Part shown: positions 42,052 through 51,945 of the stretch, piece after piece
How positions within the stretch are numbered: the stretch's first letter is position 1
Layout of the letters: every line of letters starts with the position of its first letter
Assembly (NCBI GenBank): GCA_913043025.1
Contig: CAJWLM010000003.1
Location: forward strand, 124,001 to 188,000
DNA: 64,000 nucleotides
Direction of reading: 5' to 3'
Origin: an uncultured Rhodospirillaceae bacterium
GTDB taxonomy: Bacteria > Pseudomonadota > Alphaproteobacteria > UBA8366
Translations under genes and position numbers: made by a program
The notes under the pieces: generated by a model
Database searches by the model: none
Told to the model about the DNA's origin: nothing
Seen by the model: the letters and a program-made list of their open reading frames with translations, nothing else

Positions 42052-43599
42052 TCAATCTTGCACTTTTTTATTTCGAAGATCTGACAACCGAAATGCTCCT
42101 GTAACTTGAATAGTTACCAAATAAATGCTCCCCCCACAAATAATGAGACCCAAGAGGGCACTTGATCTACTTAGCTCGCTACCAGCAAGAGGGGTAGATA
42201 ACACATCAACCCCAATTAGGAGGCCTGCAGCCATTAATGCAGTCGAGAACACAATCCGGGGCAACCTAGCCAACAAATGAATATCAAAACGGTAGTAATC
42301 ACGCCGGATGAGTATTACGGCAAGTCCAAAAACATTTGCCCAAGCAGTTAATGACGTAGCAAGCGCAATCCCCACGTGTGCAAGAAATTGCATCAAAAAA
42401 ACTGCCAGGATGACATTTAAGACCATAGAAATAGCAGCGATCTTTACTGGCGTTACAGTATCTTTACGAGCAAAAAATCCGGGGGAAAATGCTTTAATAA
42501 GGACAAAAGCCGGTAACCCAAAAGCAAAAGCAGTGAGGGCTTGTGCCGTAGCTTTTGCATCAGATGACATGAATTCACCACGTTGAAACAAAACCACTGC
42601 TATTGGTTCAGCCAGCACCAAAAAAGCGGCTGAAGCAGGTAAACAGAGTACTAAACAAAGTTCTATCGCTCTATTCTGAACACTAATCGCGAGCTCTAGA
42701 TTTCCTTCTGCAATGTTTCGGCTAAGGGCAGGCAAAAGAGCTACACCGATGGCAACGCCAACAACGCCAAGGGGCAACTGGTTAATTCTGTCTGCATAGT
42801 AAAGCCAAGAAACAGACCCTTCGGTTAAAAAAGTAGCTAGTATCACATCTACAACCAAATTTATATGAACCACACCGGCGCCAATCACTCCTGGCAGCAT
42901 CAATCTGAGCAACCTTTTTACTTCTGGGGAAAGCTTGGGAAGTGGCAGCCTAAACAATAATCCAGCCCGGCAACAGGCATACACTAGCCAGAGAAATTGA
43001 ACTACTCCTGACAAACAAACACCCCAGGCTAGAGCATGGGCAGTTGAAGACACCACCCCTTCGCGGACCAATAATAGCACCGCGATCAAAATCAAATTTA
43101 ATCCGATAGGGGCGGAAGCCGTTGCAGCAAAACGATCCAGCGCGTTCAGCATGCCGCCCAACAGTGATAGCAACGCCATGAACAACAAGTACGGAAAGGT
43201 AATCTGAGTTAGCTGAATAGCTAGCTGAAATTTTTCCGGCTGTTCTTTAAAACCCGGGGCTACCAAAATCATCAACCATGGCATAAGAAGCAAGGTAAGA
43301 AGCGTAAATCCTGTCAAGACGCTAACCATAATTGAGTTTACCTGCGCCGCAAATTGTTTGGCGGCAACAAGCCCGTTCTTTGCTAGGCGCTCAGTAAACA
43401 GGGGAACAAAGGCAGAATTAAAAGCTCCCTCGGCGAAAATACGGCGAAAAAAATTCGGGAATTTAAAAGCAACGAAGAACACGTCTGCCACCAAGCTTGC
43501 TCCAACAAGGCTCGCAATGAGAACATCTCGGACAAAGCCTAAAATTCGGCTTGCCATAGTCCAGGAACCAAGAGTGAGGAAAGCGCGATAAATTACCAT
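42052..43599 (-). CDS. murJ: MurJ (MviN), lipid II flippase
   Basis: 515 residues with about 14 hydrophobic segments. Moves lipid II across the inner membrane. N-terminal MASRILGFVRDVLIASLVGAS and FKFPNFFRRIFAEGAFNSAFVPLF are diagnostic MurJ blocks, with the functional Arg residues of this region present. Later LYYADRINQLPLGVVGVAIGVALLPALS is conserved. ATG start. Precedes the two selenoprotein genes and follows glnD on the same strand. Confidence 0.95.
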   Translation of the reverse strand: MVIYRAFLTLGSWTMASRILGFVRDVLIASLVGASLVADVFFVAFKFPNFFRRIFAEGAFNSAFVPLFTERLAKNGLVAAKQFAAQVNSIMVSVLTGFTLLTLLLMPWLMILVAPGFKEQPEKFQLAIQLTQITFPYLLFMALLSLLGGMLNALDRFAATASAPIGLNLILIAVLLLVREGVVSSTAHALAWGVCLSGVVQFLWLVYACCRAGLLFRLPLPKLSPEVKRLLRLMLPGVIGAGVVHINLVVDVILATFLTEGSVSWLYYADRINQLPLGVVGVAIGVALLPALSRNIAEGNLELAISVQNRAIELCLVLCLPASAAFLVLAEPIAVVLFQRGEFMSSDAKATAQALTAFAFGLPAFVLIKAFSPGFFARKDTVTPVKIAAISMVLNVILAVFLMQFLAHVGIALATSLTAWANVFGLAVILIRRDYYRFDIHLLARLPRIVFSTALMAAGLLIGVDVLSTPLAGSELSRSSALLGLIICGGSIYLVTIQVTGAFRLSDLRNKKVQD

Positions 43600-43806
43600 T
43601 TAAACCTTATTAATCAGCGAGAAATGCTGCCTTGATTATCGGCCCTATAAATGAGCCCTGATCCTACCGTCGAAATTTAATTCGTCATTATAAATCCAAA
43701 GAACTCCAAGCCAGTTTTAGACCTAAGTTATCACGAACACATCCAGCCCCAAAACCCCCCCCTCCTAATTGATAGAAATGTCCTCCGTGACTGGGGCAAC
43801 CCTAAT

Positions 43807-46590
43807 TCACCTTGCGGAAACCTTAGAATAACTGGCTGTTAATTTTTCAAAGCTTGCATCGGCCACGGGATCTTGTAAGGCGGCCATTAAAACCTCTTTG
43901 ACTTGTGCTATCTTTCCTGATTGATCTATTTTCGTTCCGAACAAATCTTGCAAATAAAAGACGTCGACCACCTGCTCGCCAAAGGTGGATATTTTTGCTG
44001 AGTAAACTTGCAAACTAAGTTTATACAGAGCTTCAGACAACGCAAATAGTAGCCCCGGCCTATCTCGTCCGTTGACTTCAATAACCGTGTAACGATTTGA
44101 TGCCTTGTTATCAATGATCACTCTGGGCTCGACAGTAAAAACAGACGTCCGGTTCAGCGGACTTTGTCGCTTACTCAATTCGTTGGCAATGTATAACTCC
44201 CCCGCTAAAGCTTTATTTATCAGTGCAGATAACCGGCTCATTTTTTTATCTGGCCGAGAAAAAGCGCTTCCCTTTGAGTCCTGTATCAAAAAACTATCAA
44301 GTCCTTTCCCATTATTGAGGGTAGTGATTTTAGCCTCGACAATATTTGCACCTGACAATGCCATTGCACCACTAATTTGACTGAAAAGGCCAGGATGATC
44401 AGCGGCATAAATCGTTACTTCTGTAGCGCCTTTCCCACGATCGATTTCCGTATCTACAACGAGCGGGGTGCCAAGGGTTTCCGCTTCTTGAATTAATAAA
44501 GCTTGGCGATGCAAGGTTGTCGGGCTGTAAGCTGTCCAATACCCAGCATGCCCGCGAGCAATATGGGCATCGATGTCGTGCACGGGCCAATCTTTAAGAA
44601 CTTTTCGCAAACCCAACACAATGGCTGCGGCAGCGGAGTCTCTACCATCCTTCATAAGGCCACCAGACATGAAAGACTCAGCGCGATGGTAGAGATCTCG
44701 CAATAATGATGCCTTCCAATTATTCCATCTACCAGGCCCAACGGCACGGATGTCCACAACGGTCAAGCACAGAAGTAATCTCAGCCTCTCCGGTGATTGA
44801 ACTACGTCAACAAAATCAATAATTGTTTTAGGGTCGCCAAGGTCGCGTTTTGCGAAGGTGTCACTCATGAACAGGTGATGAAGCACTAACCATGCGACAG
44901 TTTCGGTTTGCTCTGACGACAGTCCCAGTCGAGGGCAAAGCTTTGTTGCAACCTCGGCTCCTAACTCAGAGTGGTCTCCTCCTCGCCCCTTAGCAATATC
45001 ATGCAACAAGACCGCCACATATAAAACTTCTCGTGATGCAATCTTATGCACAACCCTACTTGCCAAAGGGTGCTCATCAACCAATTCGCCTGCCTCAATT
45101 CGGCTCAAGATCCCAATTGCACGGATAGTATGCTCGTCAGTAGTATAAACATGATACATGTCATACTGCATCTGCGCCACCACCCGGCCAAAATCAGTCA
45201 CAAATCTGCCAAATACTCCAGCTTCATTGAGCCTACGTAGTGTGGTTTCAGGATCATTCTTTGACATCAAAATATCTAAAAATATTTTGTTGGCATCGGA
45301 ATCATTACGAAGTTCACTATCTATTCGCGCTAAATCGCGCGTAATCATTTGCAATGCTGCAGGATGGATGTCTAGCCTAAGACGCTGGGCAACCTCGAAT
45401 AATCTCAACATGTCTATGGGGCACATTGTAAAGTGCTTACGAGATGATACTGTTAGGCGGCCGCGGTTAATGACAAAACCCTCGACCTCACGATTGAAAA
45501 GTGTAGGCAATCTAAACATGCGCGGTGGCTGATGCCGGGCCTCAAGTGCCGCACAAAAAATTCGAGTCAGGTCGCCCACATCTTTTGCAATTAAAAAATA
45601 GTGTTTCATGAAACGCTCAACGCCAGAAGTTCCAGCGTGATCTCGGTACCCCATTCTATTTGCAAGCTGAGGCTGGACATCGAATGTGAGTCGCTCTTCC
45701 GCACGCCCCATCAAATAGTGAAGGTTACAACGAAGAGTCCAAAGGAACCCCTGTGCTTTGTCAAACGCTTTAACCTCCTGAGCGGTTAGCACCCGTTCAT
45801 CAACCAACCGACCAACATCAGTAACTTTATAGAGATACTTGGCTATCCAAAATAAGGTCTGCAAATCACGCAAACCTCCCTTACCTTCTTTGATGTTAGG
45901 CTCCAAAACATATCGCGAGTTACCCATTCTATCATGGCGTTCATCGCGCTCTGCAAGTTTTGCCTCAACAAAATCGGGGCCCGTCCCCTCAACTACTTCA
46001 TCAAAAAATCGTCGCCTTAATTCGCTAAATAACGATTTATCGCCCCACACGTAACGAGATTCTAACAGACCTGTTCGAACGGTTATATCATCTCTAGCCT
46101 GCCGAATATTTTCATCAATTGAACGGGTTGCGTGCCCAACCTTAAGATTAAGATCCCAAAGTGTGTAGAGAATTAATTCTACGATCTGCTCCCCACGCGG
46201 GGTTTGTTTGTATGGTTGAACGAACAGTAGGTCCAAGTCGGATTTAGGAGCCAATTCTCCACGGCCATACCCTCCAAAAGCCGTTATACAAAGGTGGTCC
46301 GCTGCTGTTGGATTGGGCGCAGGATAAAAATTCTCGGCCCCTATATCATGAATCACTCGAATAAGCTGATCTATGAGAAAACAATGACCCTGCACTGCAA
46401 GAGCGCCGTCTTGGCTTTTGTTGAATCGACTTTCAATTTCTCCAGAGCCACGCTCAATCTCTCTTCTGTAAAGCCCAAGCAAAGATTTCCGAGCTTGTTC
46501 ACCCGTTCCATTTTTGTCCACAATCGCCTGAGCTTCTCTCACAAGAGTCTTACGGCTGATAATTTCCAAACGTTTTTTAAGTTTAACCAT
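43807..46590 (-). CDS. glnD: GlnD, bifunctional uridylyltransferase/uridylyl-removing enzyme
   Basis: 927 residues. Nitrogen sensor that modifies PII proteins. The nucleotidyltransferase motif is FGGYGRGELAPKSDLDLLF, the HD phosphohydrolase domain has LLHDIAKGRGGDHSELGAEVA, and two C-terminal ACT domains start near VTIYAADHPGLFSQISGAMA and IEVNGRDRPGLLFALSEALY (glutamine sensing). ATG start. The conserved order mutS-glnD-murJ is intact; 207 bases without a gene separate glnD from murJ. Confidence 0.96.
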   Translation of the reverse strand: MVKLKKRLEIISRKTLVREAQAIVDKNGTGEQARKSLLGLYRREIERGSGEIESRFNKSQDGALAVQGHCFLIDQLIRVIHDIGAENFYPAPNPTAADHLCITAFGGYGRGELAPKSDLDLLFVQPYKQTPRGEQIVELILYTLWDLNLKVGHATRSIDENIRQARDDITVRTGLLESRYVWGDKSLFSELRRRFFDEVVEGTGPDFVEAKLAERDERHDRMGNSRYVLEPNIKEGKGGLRDLQTLFWIAKYLYKVTDVGRLVDERVLTAQEVKAFDKAQGFLWTLRCNLHYLMGRAEERLTFDVQPQLANRMGYRDHAGTSGVERFMKHYFLIAKDVGDLTRIFCAALEARHQPPRMFRLPTLFNREVEGFVINRGRLTVSSRKHFTMCPIDMLRLFEVAQRLRLDIHPAALQMITRDLARIDSELRNDSDANKIFLDILMSKNDPETTLRRLNEAGVFGRFVTDFGRVVAQMQYDMYHVYTTDEHTIRAIGILSRIEAGELVDEHPLASRVVHKIASREVLYVAVLLHDIAKGRGGDHSELGAEVATKLCPRLGLSSEQTETVAWLVLHHLFMSDTFAKRDLGDPKTIIDFVDVVQSPERLRLLLCLTVVDIRAVGPGRWNNWKASLLRDLYHRAESFMSGGLMKDGRDSAAAAIVLGLRKVLKDWPVHDIDAHIARGHAGYWTAYSPTTLHRQALLIQEAETLGTPLVVDTEIDRGKGATEVTIYAADHPGLFSQISGAMALSGANIVEAKITTLNNGKGLDSFLIQDSKGSAFSRPDKKMSRLSALINKALAGELYIANELSKRQSPLNRTSVFTVEPRVIIDNKASNRYTVIEVNGRDRPGLLFALSEALYKLSLQVYSAKISTFGEQVVDVFYLQDLFGTKIDQSGKIAQVKEVLMAALQDPVADASFEKLTASYSKVSAR

Positions 46591-46647
46591 ACTTAAAAAT
46601 TTGCGCTTACAGCATCTTCATTGCAAGCAAAACTACACCCAAAAAAA

Positions 46648-49371
46648 TTAATGGAGATCCCTTTTCAATTGATAAATCAATTCCAGCGCCTCACGCGGCG
46701 TCATTTGATCAGGATTAATATCACTTATAGCGGATTCTATAGGCGACAGCACCTTTGAGGGCGGCTTGTCATTAACTTTATTAAAAAGCGGCAAATTGTC
46801 TGCTAATCCTGTTAAAGAGCAAGACTGCTCTCCTTGCTCTAAAATCGAAAGAACCTGCTCTGCCCGGGTAATCACTGCAGATGGTAAGCCGGCCAACTTG
46901 GCGACATGGATTCCATATGAGCGATCAGCAGCGCCTGCGACTATTTCGTGTAAAAAAACCACATCACCCTGCCACTCCTTTACTCTCATCGTGAAGGATT
47001 TTAATGAGTCCAGACGTGTCTCAAGAGAAACTAACTCATGGTAATGACTCGCAAATAGTGCTCTGCAACAATTTTTATCGTGTAAATGCTCAATTGCAGC
47101 CCATGCTATTGACAAGCCATCGAAAGTCGCTGTGCCACGGCCAATTTCATCCAATATGACGAAGGAACGCGCAGTTGCTTGATTTAAAATCGAAGCCGTC
47201 TCAACCATTTCGACCATAAAAGTGGAGCGACCGCGCGCCAAGTCGTCGGCCGCACCAACTCGACTAAATAGTCGATCAACAATGCCGATTTTAGCTTTCG
47301 ATGCTGGAACAAAGCTCCCGATCTGCGCCAAAATAAGAATAATAGCATTTTGGCGCAGAAAAGTGCTTTTTCCTGCCATATTTGGACCTGTAACAAGCCA
47401 AATCCGTTGATCTTCGCTGAGTTTACAATCATTAGAAACAAACCGTCGATTTTCCGAAAGACCTAAGGAATCTTCGACAACTGGGTGTCGCCCTCCAACA
47501 ACAGCGAAAACACTCTCATCGACAACTTCCGGCCGACAATATTGTTGCTCATCAGCCAATTCAGCCAAGCCTGAAGCAACGTCTATCTCGGCTAACGCAA
47601 CTGCCTCACGGCTGATAGTCTCACTTTGTTTGGTAATCTCATTAATCAAATCCTGAAACAATCTTAACTCCAGATCTAAAGCAAGCTGTCCGGATTCTGA
47701 TGCCTGTCTTGCGAACTCTGCGAGTTCGGCCGTGGAAAACCGAACAGCATTGGTCATAGTTTGCCTATGAATAAAATGGTCACCAAGTCTGTCGGACTGC
47801 CTAACAGAAACTTCAACAAAGTAACCCAGAACATTATTTTGTTTGATTTTAAGTGTCTCAGCACCGGTTGAATGTCTGTATTTCGTCTCCAATTTCGCTA
47901 TAAGTTTACGACTATCGCCGCCCAATTGCCTAAGCTCATCTAATTGGCATGAATAGCCCTCTCTTAGAAAACCACCGTCACGGGCATTAGTTGGCAAATC
48001 ATCTTCTAGTGCTCGACATAAAACTTTGGCCAAAACCTCATGGCACGCGAGTAGGGTGAGCGCAGCATCGATGGCTTGGGGCGGTAAATTTCCTTTTTTT
48101 TCCAAAATTGCTTTAATTGCTTTTGCAACCGCTAAACCGTCGCGGACTGAAGCAATGTCACGAGGCCCACCACGGTTCAGCGCCAATCGTGACAATGCTC
48201 GCTCGAAATCTGGGCACTCGCGCAAAACCTCGCGGACCCGTGCCCGTGAGTCTGAGTCCTCAACGAAGTATTCTATTGAGTCAAGGCGAGCTCTTATTTT
48301 TGTAACTTCCGTTGATGGTGAATTTAAGCGTGAAGCCAGCAGTCTCGCACCTGACCCGCTCACCGTTCGATCTACTGTCGCTAAAAGACTACCCTTCGAC
48401 TCACCCGACAACGTTCTTGTCAATTCAAGGTTGCGTCTGGTGGCGGCATCAATCTCTAAAAACGTGCTGTCAGAAATCTGCCGAGGCCGGTCCAAATGCG
48501 GCATATTGCCAACTTGGGTAAGCTCGATGTAGTCGATTAATGCACCAGCTGCCGAAAATTCCGACTTAGTGAAAGATCCCGACCCATCCAACGTTGCTAC
48601 ACCAAAAAAAGCTTCCAGCCTTTTACGGGAATTTGTAGGGTCAAATCGGATGTCGGGTAAAGGCACCAACGCCTCTATACATTCCTCCCAAACCTGCCGA
48701 AATTCCTCACTCTGGTGTATTTTTTCTGGGATTAAAATCTCACCCGGGGCTATGCGCGCCAATACAGCCGCCACAGATGCTGGCTTATAGGGACACACAC
48801 ATTGAAGGAAAAATTTTCCTGTAGATATGTCTAGCCAAGCAACCGCACAATCACCAGCAACGCAGCTAATAGCAGCGAGAAAGTTATTACAACGAGCGTG
48901 CAACAGACTTTCCTCAGTCAAAGTGCCTGGTGTTACAAGTCTCACAACATCCCGCTTAACAAGGCTCCGGGAACCACTGCGTTTCTTGGCTTCTGCTGGA
49001 TTTTCTAACTGCTCACATATTGCTACTCGAAACCCCTTTTTTATCAAACGGGCTAAATAAGTGTCAGCCGCGTGTGCCGGAACCCCGCACATAGCCACGT
49101 CCGCACCTTTGTGCTTCCCACGTTTAGTAAGAGTTATATCGAGGGCTTCAGCTGCAATAATGGCGTCATCAAAAAACATCTCATAAAAATCTCCCATGCG
49201 ATAAAACAACAGACAGTCTGGGTATGATTGCTTTATTCCAAGATATTGAGACATCATTGGCGTAGCGCCTATGTGGGACTCGGTGTTAGACTTGAGCCCT
49301 CTTGATTTTTTTGTCAGCCCGTCGTGGCACCCACGGTTGAACTTTATGTTAGTTGATTTCTGTTTTGGCAT
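46648..49371 (-). CDS. mutS: MutS, DNA mismatch recognition protein
   Basis: 907 residues. Mismatch-contacting Phe-x-Glu is in LLFYRMGDFYEMFFDDA; ATPase has Walker A VTGPNMAGKSTFLRQ, RVGAADDLARGRSTFMVEM and ILDEIGRGTATFDGLSIAWA. The C-terminal ~20 residues carry a typical TPREALELIYQLK clamp-contact-like end. The N terminus has ~38 extra residues before MMSQYLGIK, so the true start could be at the internal ATG pair; the longer form is given. Confidence 0.95.
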   Translation of the reverse strand: MPKQKSTNIKFNRGCHDGLTKKSRGLKSNTESHIGATPMMSQYLGIKQSYPDCLLFYRMGDFYEMFFDDAIIAAEALDITLTKRGKHKGADVAMCGVPAHAADTYLARLIKKGFRVAICEQLENPAEAKKRSGSRSLVKRDVVRLVTPGTLTEESLLHARCNNFLAAISCVAGDCAVAWLDISTGKFFLQCVCPYKPASVAAVLARIAPGEILIPEKIHQSEEFRQVWEECIEALVPLPDIRFDPTNSRKRLEAFFGVATLDGSGSFTKSEFSAAGALIDYIELTQVGNMPHLDRPRQISDSTFLEIDAATRRNLELTRTLSGESKGSLLATVDRTVSGSGARLLASRLNSPSTEVTKIRARLDSIEYFVEDSDSRARVREVLRECPDFERALSRLALNRGGPRDIASVRDGLAVAKAIKAILEKKGNLPPQAIDAALTLLACHEVLAKVLCRALEDDLPTNARDGGFLREGYSCQLDELRQLGGDSRKLIAKLETKYRHSTGAETLKIKQNNVLGYFVEVSVRQSDRLGDHFIHRQTMTNAVRFSTAELAEFARQASESGQLALDLELRLFQDLINEITKQSETISREAVALAEIDVASGLAELADEQQYCRPEVVDESVFAVVGGRHPVVEDSLGLSENRRFVSNDCKLSEDQRIWLVTGPNMAGKSTFLRQNAIILILAQIGSFVPASKAKIGIVDRLFSRVGAADDLARGRSTFMVEMVETASILNQATARSFVILDEIGRGTATFDGLSIAWAAIEHLHDKNCCRALFASHYHELVSLETRLDSLKSFTMRVKEWQGDVVFLHEIVAGAADRSYGIHVAKLAGLPSAVITRAEQVLSILEQGEQSCSLTGLADNLPLFNKVNDKPPSKVLSPIESAISDINPDQMTPREALELIYQLKRDLH

Positions 49372-49580
49372 TATTATTTTTTTCTAGAGGATCACTTTAT
49401 AACTCGTGTGTTGATATGATTGGAGATACTTCAATTATTTAAAACCGGAATAAAGATAATGGCCAAGCTGGCCATGTGTCTCCGTTCATGTCAAACTAAA
49501 TACAAGTTTTTGTTTACTTTACCAACGTGACCAACGTGGCATGAAAAAAATAGTTTCGTTAGGGGGTTAGTTTCAGAATA

Positions 49581-51842
49581 ATGTCCGATACTAAGATTAG
49601 TCAGCAAGATGCGCTCGATTTCCACGTTAGTGGTCAGCCAGGAAAGATTGCACTTCGAGCAACAAAACCGCTAAATACCCAGCGAGATCTGTCGCTTGCC
49701 TATTCTCCAGGTGTTGCTTATCCGTGCCTCGAGATCGAGAATTCACCTGACACCGCTTATGACTACACCTCGAAAGGTAACATGGTTGCGGTGATATCTA
49801 ATGGAACTGCAGTCCTCGGTTTGGGTAACATTGGCGCGTTGGCTTCAAAACCAGTCATGGAAGGCAAAGCAGTCCTTTTCAAGCGGTTTGCTGATATAGA
49901 TGGTTTCGATTTAGAGGTAGAAACTGAGGACGTGGATGAATTCATCTCATGCGTTCGTGCAATTGGTAATGGGTTCGGTGGAATCAACCTCGAGGACATC
50001 AAAGCTCCAGAATGTTTTATTATTGAACAAAAACTGCGCGAAATACTGGATGTTCCCGTATTTCATGACGACCAGCATGGCACTGCGATCATTTCTGCAG
50101 CCGGGATGATAAATGCTCTCGAACTGACAAATCGAAAGATGACTGACATCAAAATGGTAGTCAACGGTGCTGGCGCGTCAGCAATTGCTTGTATTGAGCT
50201 TATCAAATCGATGGGTGTGCCGCATGACCAAATCACACTTTGCGACTCTAAAGGCGTCATATATAAGGGCCGTGAAGAAGGGATGAACCAATGGAAGTCA
50301 GCTCACGCAATACCCACAAATGACCGATCATTGGAAGACGCTGTAAAAGATGCCGACGTTTTATTTGGCCTTTCGGTTAAAGGGGCCGTTTCCGGAAGCA
50401 TGATAAAGTCTATGCGTGCGGACCCTATTATTTTCGCCATGGCCAACCCAGACCCAGAAATAACCCCAGAGGAAGTTGCGGCCATCAGAAGTGACGCAAT
50501 CGTTGCAACGGGCCGCTCAGATTATCCAAATCAAATAAATAATGTACTCGGCTTTCCATATATCTTTCGCGGCGCTCTCGACGTTCGTGCTTCAACTATT
50601 AACGATGAGATGAAATCTGCTGCAGCTTATGCCCTTGCAGAACTTGCGCGTGAGGACGTGCCCGATGAAGTGGATGCCGCATACGGAGGTAAACGTCTTC
50701 AATACGGTCCAAATTACATAATCCCAGCACCATTTGACCCGCGTTTGATTTCTGCGATCCCGCCCGCGGTAGCGAAAGCGGCGGTAGACAGCAAAGTCGC
50801 GCGCAGACCCGTGAAAGACATGGATGCATATCGGCAACAATTATCCGCCCGCCTTGACCCTGCTGCAGCAAAATTACAATTTATCTTTCAACGTGTACAA
50901 TCGGAAAATAAGCGTATTGTCTTTGCTGAGGGTGAAGATGAGAGAGTGATTCGCGCTGCAATCGCCTTCCGCAACGCAGGCTACGGCGAACCTATTCTTT
51001 TAGGACGGGCCGAACACGTGGAACAAACCATGAGTAGTCTCGGTATTGCAGGAACAGCGGACCTTGAAATACACAACGCAGCGCTCAGCACCGATAAAAC
51101 CACGTATTCAGATTACCTTTATAACCGGCTTCAGAGACGTGGATTTCTATTTCGCGATTGTCAAAGACTGGTTAATCAAGACCGCAATATTTTCGGTTCC
51201 TGCATGGTTGCCTGTGGTGATGCAGACGGCATGGTAACCGGAGTGACCCGGCCTTTCGCGGTAGCTTACTCAGAAGTCACACGTGTTATAGACACAAAAA
51301 AAGGCGAGTGTCCCATGGGAATAACCATGGTGATGGCACAGGAACACACGATCCTGATAGCTGACAGCGGCGTGCATGAGCTTCCCACAAGTGAGAATTT
51401 GGCAGATATTGCCTGTGGAGCAGCAACTTATGCCCGGAAGCTGGGTCAAGAACCGCGCGTAGCAATCCTATCTTTTTCGAACTTCGGTCAACCTAAACGT
51501 CGTCAAATGGAACGAGTCAGAATGGCCGTAACACTATTAGACGAACGCAAAGTCGATTTTGAGTATGACGGCGAAATGACCACCGATACCGCTCTTGACT
51601 TTGAGTTGATGCAACGAATTTATCCGTTTTGTAGATTATCTGGGCCAGCAAATGTACTAGTAATGCCGGACCTACATAGTGCTAGTATTTCCTCCAAACT
51701 ACTGCAGGCACAGGGTGATGGGAGCGTGATTGGCCCCATTCTTGAAGGACTTTCAAAGCCGATTCAAATTGTCCAGTTGGGTTCACGAGTGAGCGATCTC
51801 ATCAATGCCGGAGCTATTGCAGCATATGATGCAATAGCATGA
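49581..51842 (+). CDS. maeB: NADP-dependent malic enzyme with phosphotransacetylase-like C-terminal domain
   Basis: 753 residues. Residues 1-~430 are malic enzyme (LSLAYSPGVAYPCLEI, DIKAPECFIIEQKLRE, FHDDQHGTAIISAAG, VVNGAGASAIACIELI) converting malate to pyruvate and CO2. Residues ~440-753 are a PTA-like domain (RIVFAEGEDERVIRAA, MGITMVMAQ, ALDFELMQRIYPFCRLSGPANVLVMPDLHSASI segment), which is regulatory rather than catalytic in characterised MaeB. Divergent from mutS; ATG start following AGGGGG at about 14 bases. Confidence 0.95.
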   Translation: MSDTKISQQDALDFHVSGQPGKIALRATKPLNTQRDLSLAYSPGVAYPCLEIENSPDTAYDYTSKGNMVAVISNGTAVLGLGNIGALASKPVMEGKAVLFKRFADIDGFDLEVETEDVDEFISCVRAIGNGFGGINLEDIKAPECFIIEQKLREILDVPVFHDDQHGTAIISAAGMINALELTNRKMTDIKMVVNGAGASAIACIELIKSMGVPHDQITLCDSKGVIYKGREEGMNQWKSAHAIPTNDRSLEDAVKDADVLFGLSVKGAVSGSMIKSMRADPIIFAMANPDPEITPEEVAAIRSDAIVATGRSDYPNQINNVLGFPYIFRGALDVRASTINDEMKSAAAYALAELAREDVPDEVDAAYGGKRLQYGPNYIIPAPFDPRLISAIPPAVAKAAVDSKVARRPVKDMDAYRQQLSARLDPAAAKLQFIFQRVQSENKRIVFAEGEDERVIRAAIAFRNAGYGEPILLGRAEHVEQTMSSLGIAGTADLEIHNAALSTDKTTYSDYLYNRLQRRGFLFRDCQRLVNQDRNIFGSCMVACGDADGMVTGVTRPFAVAYSEVTRVIDTKKGECPMGITMVMAQEHTILIADSGVHELPTSENLADIACGAATYARKLGQEPRVAILSFSNFGQPKRRQMERVRMAVTLLDERKVDFEYDGEMTTDTALDFELMQRIYPFCRLSGPANVLVMPDLHSASISSKLLQAQGDGSVIGPILEGLSKPIQIVQLGSRVSDLINAGAIAAYDAIA

Positions 51843-51945
51843 AGGTTTAGTACAGAATCTGTCCGAAATTTTTCAACCTTGATTAGTTTTATAAAGCGGA
51901 GTGCCCGAGAAGTCCTAATGCAAAGGTGTAGCGAGGCTAATTCCA

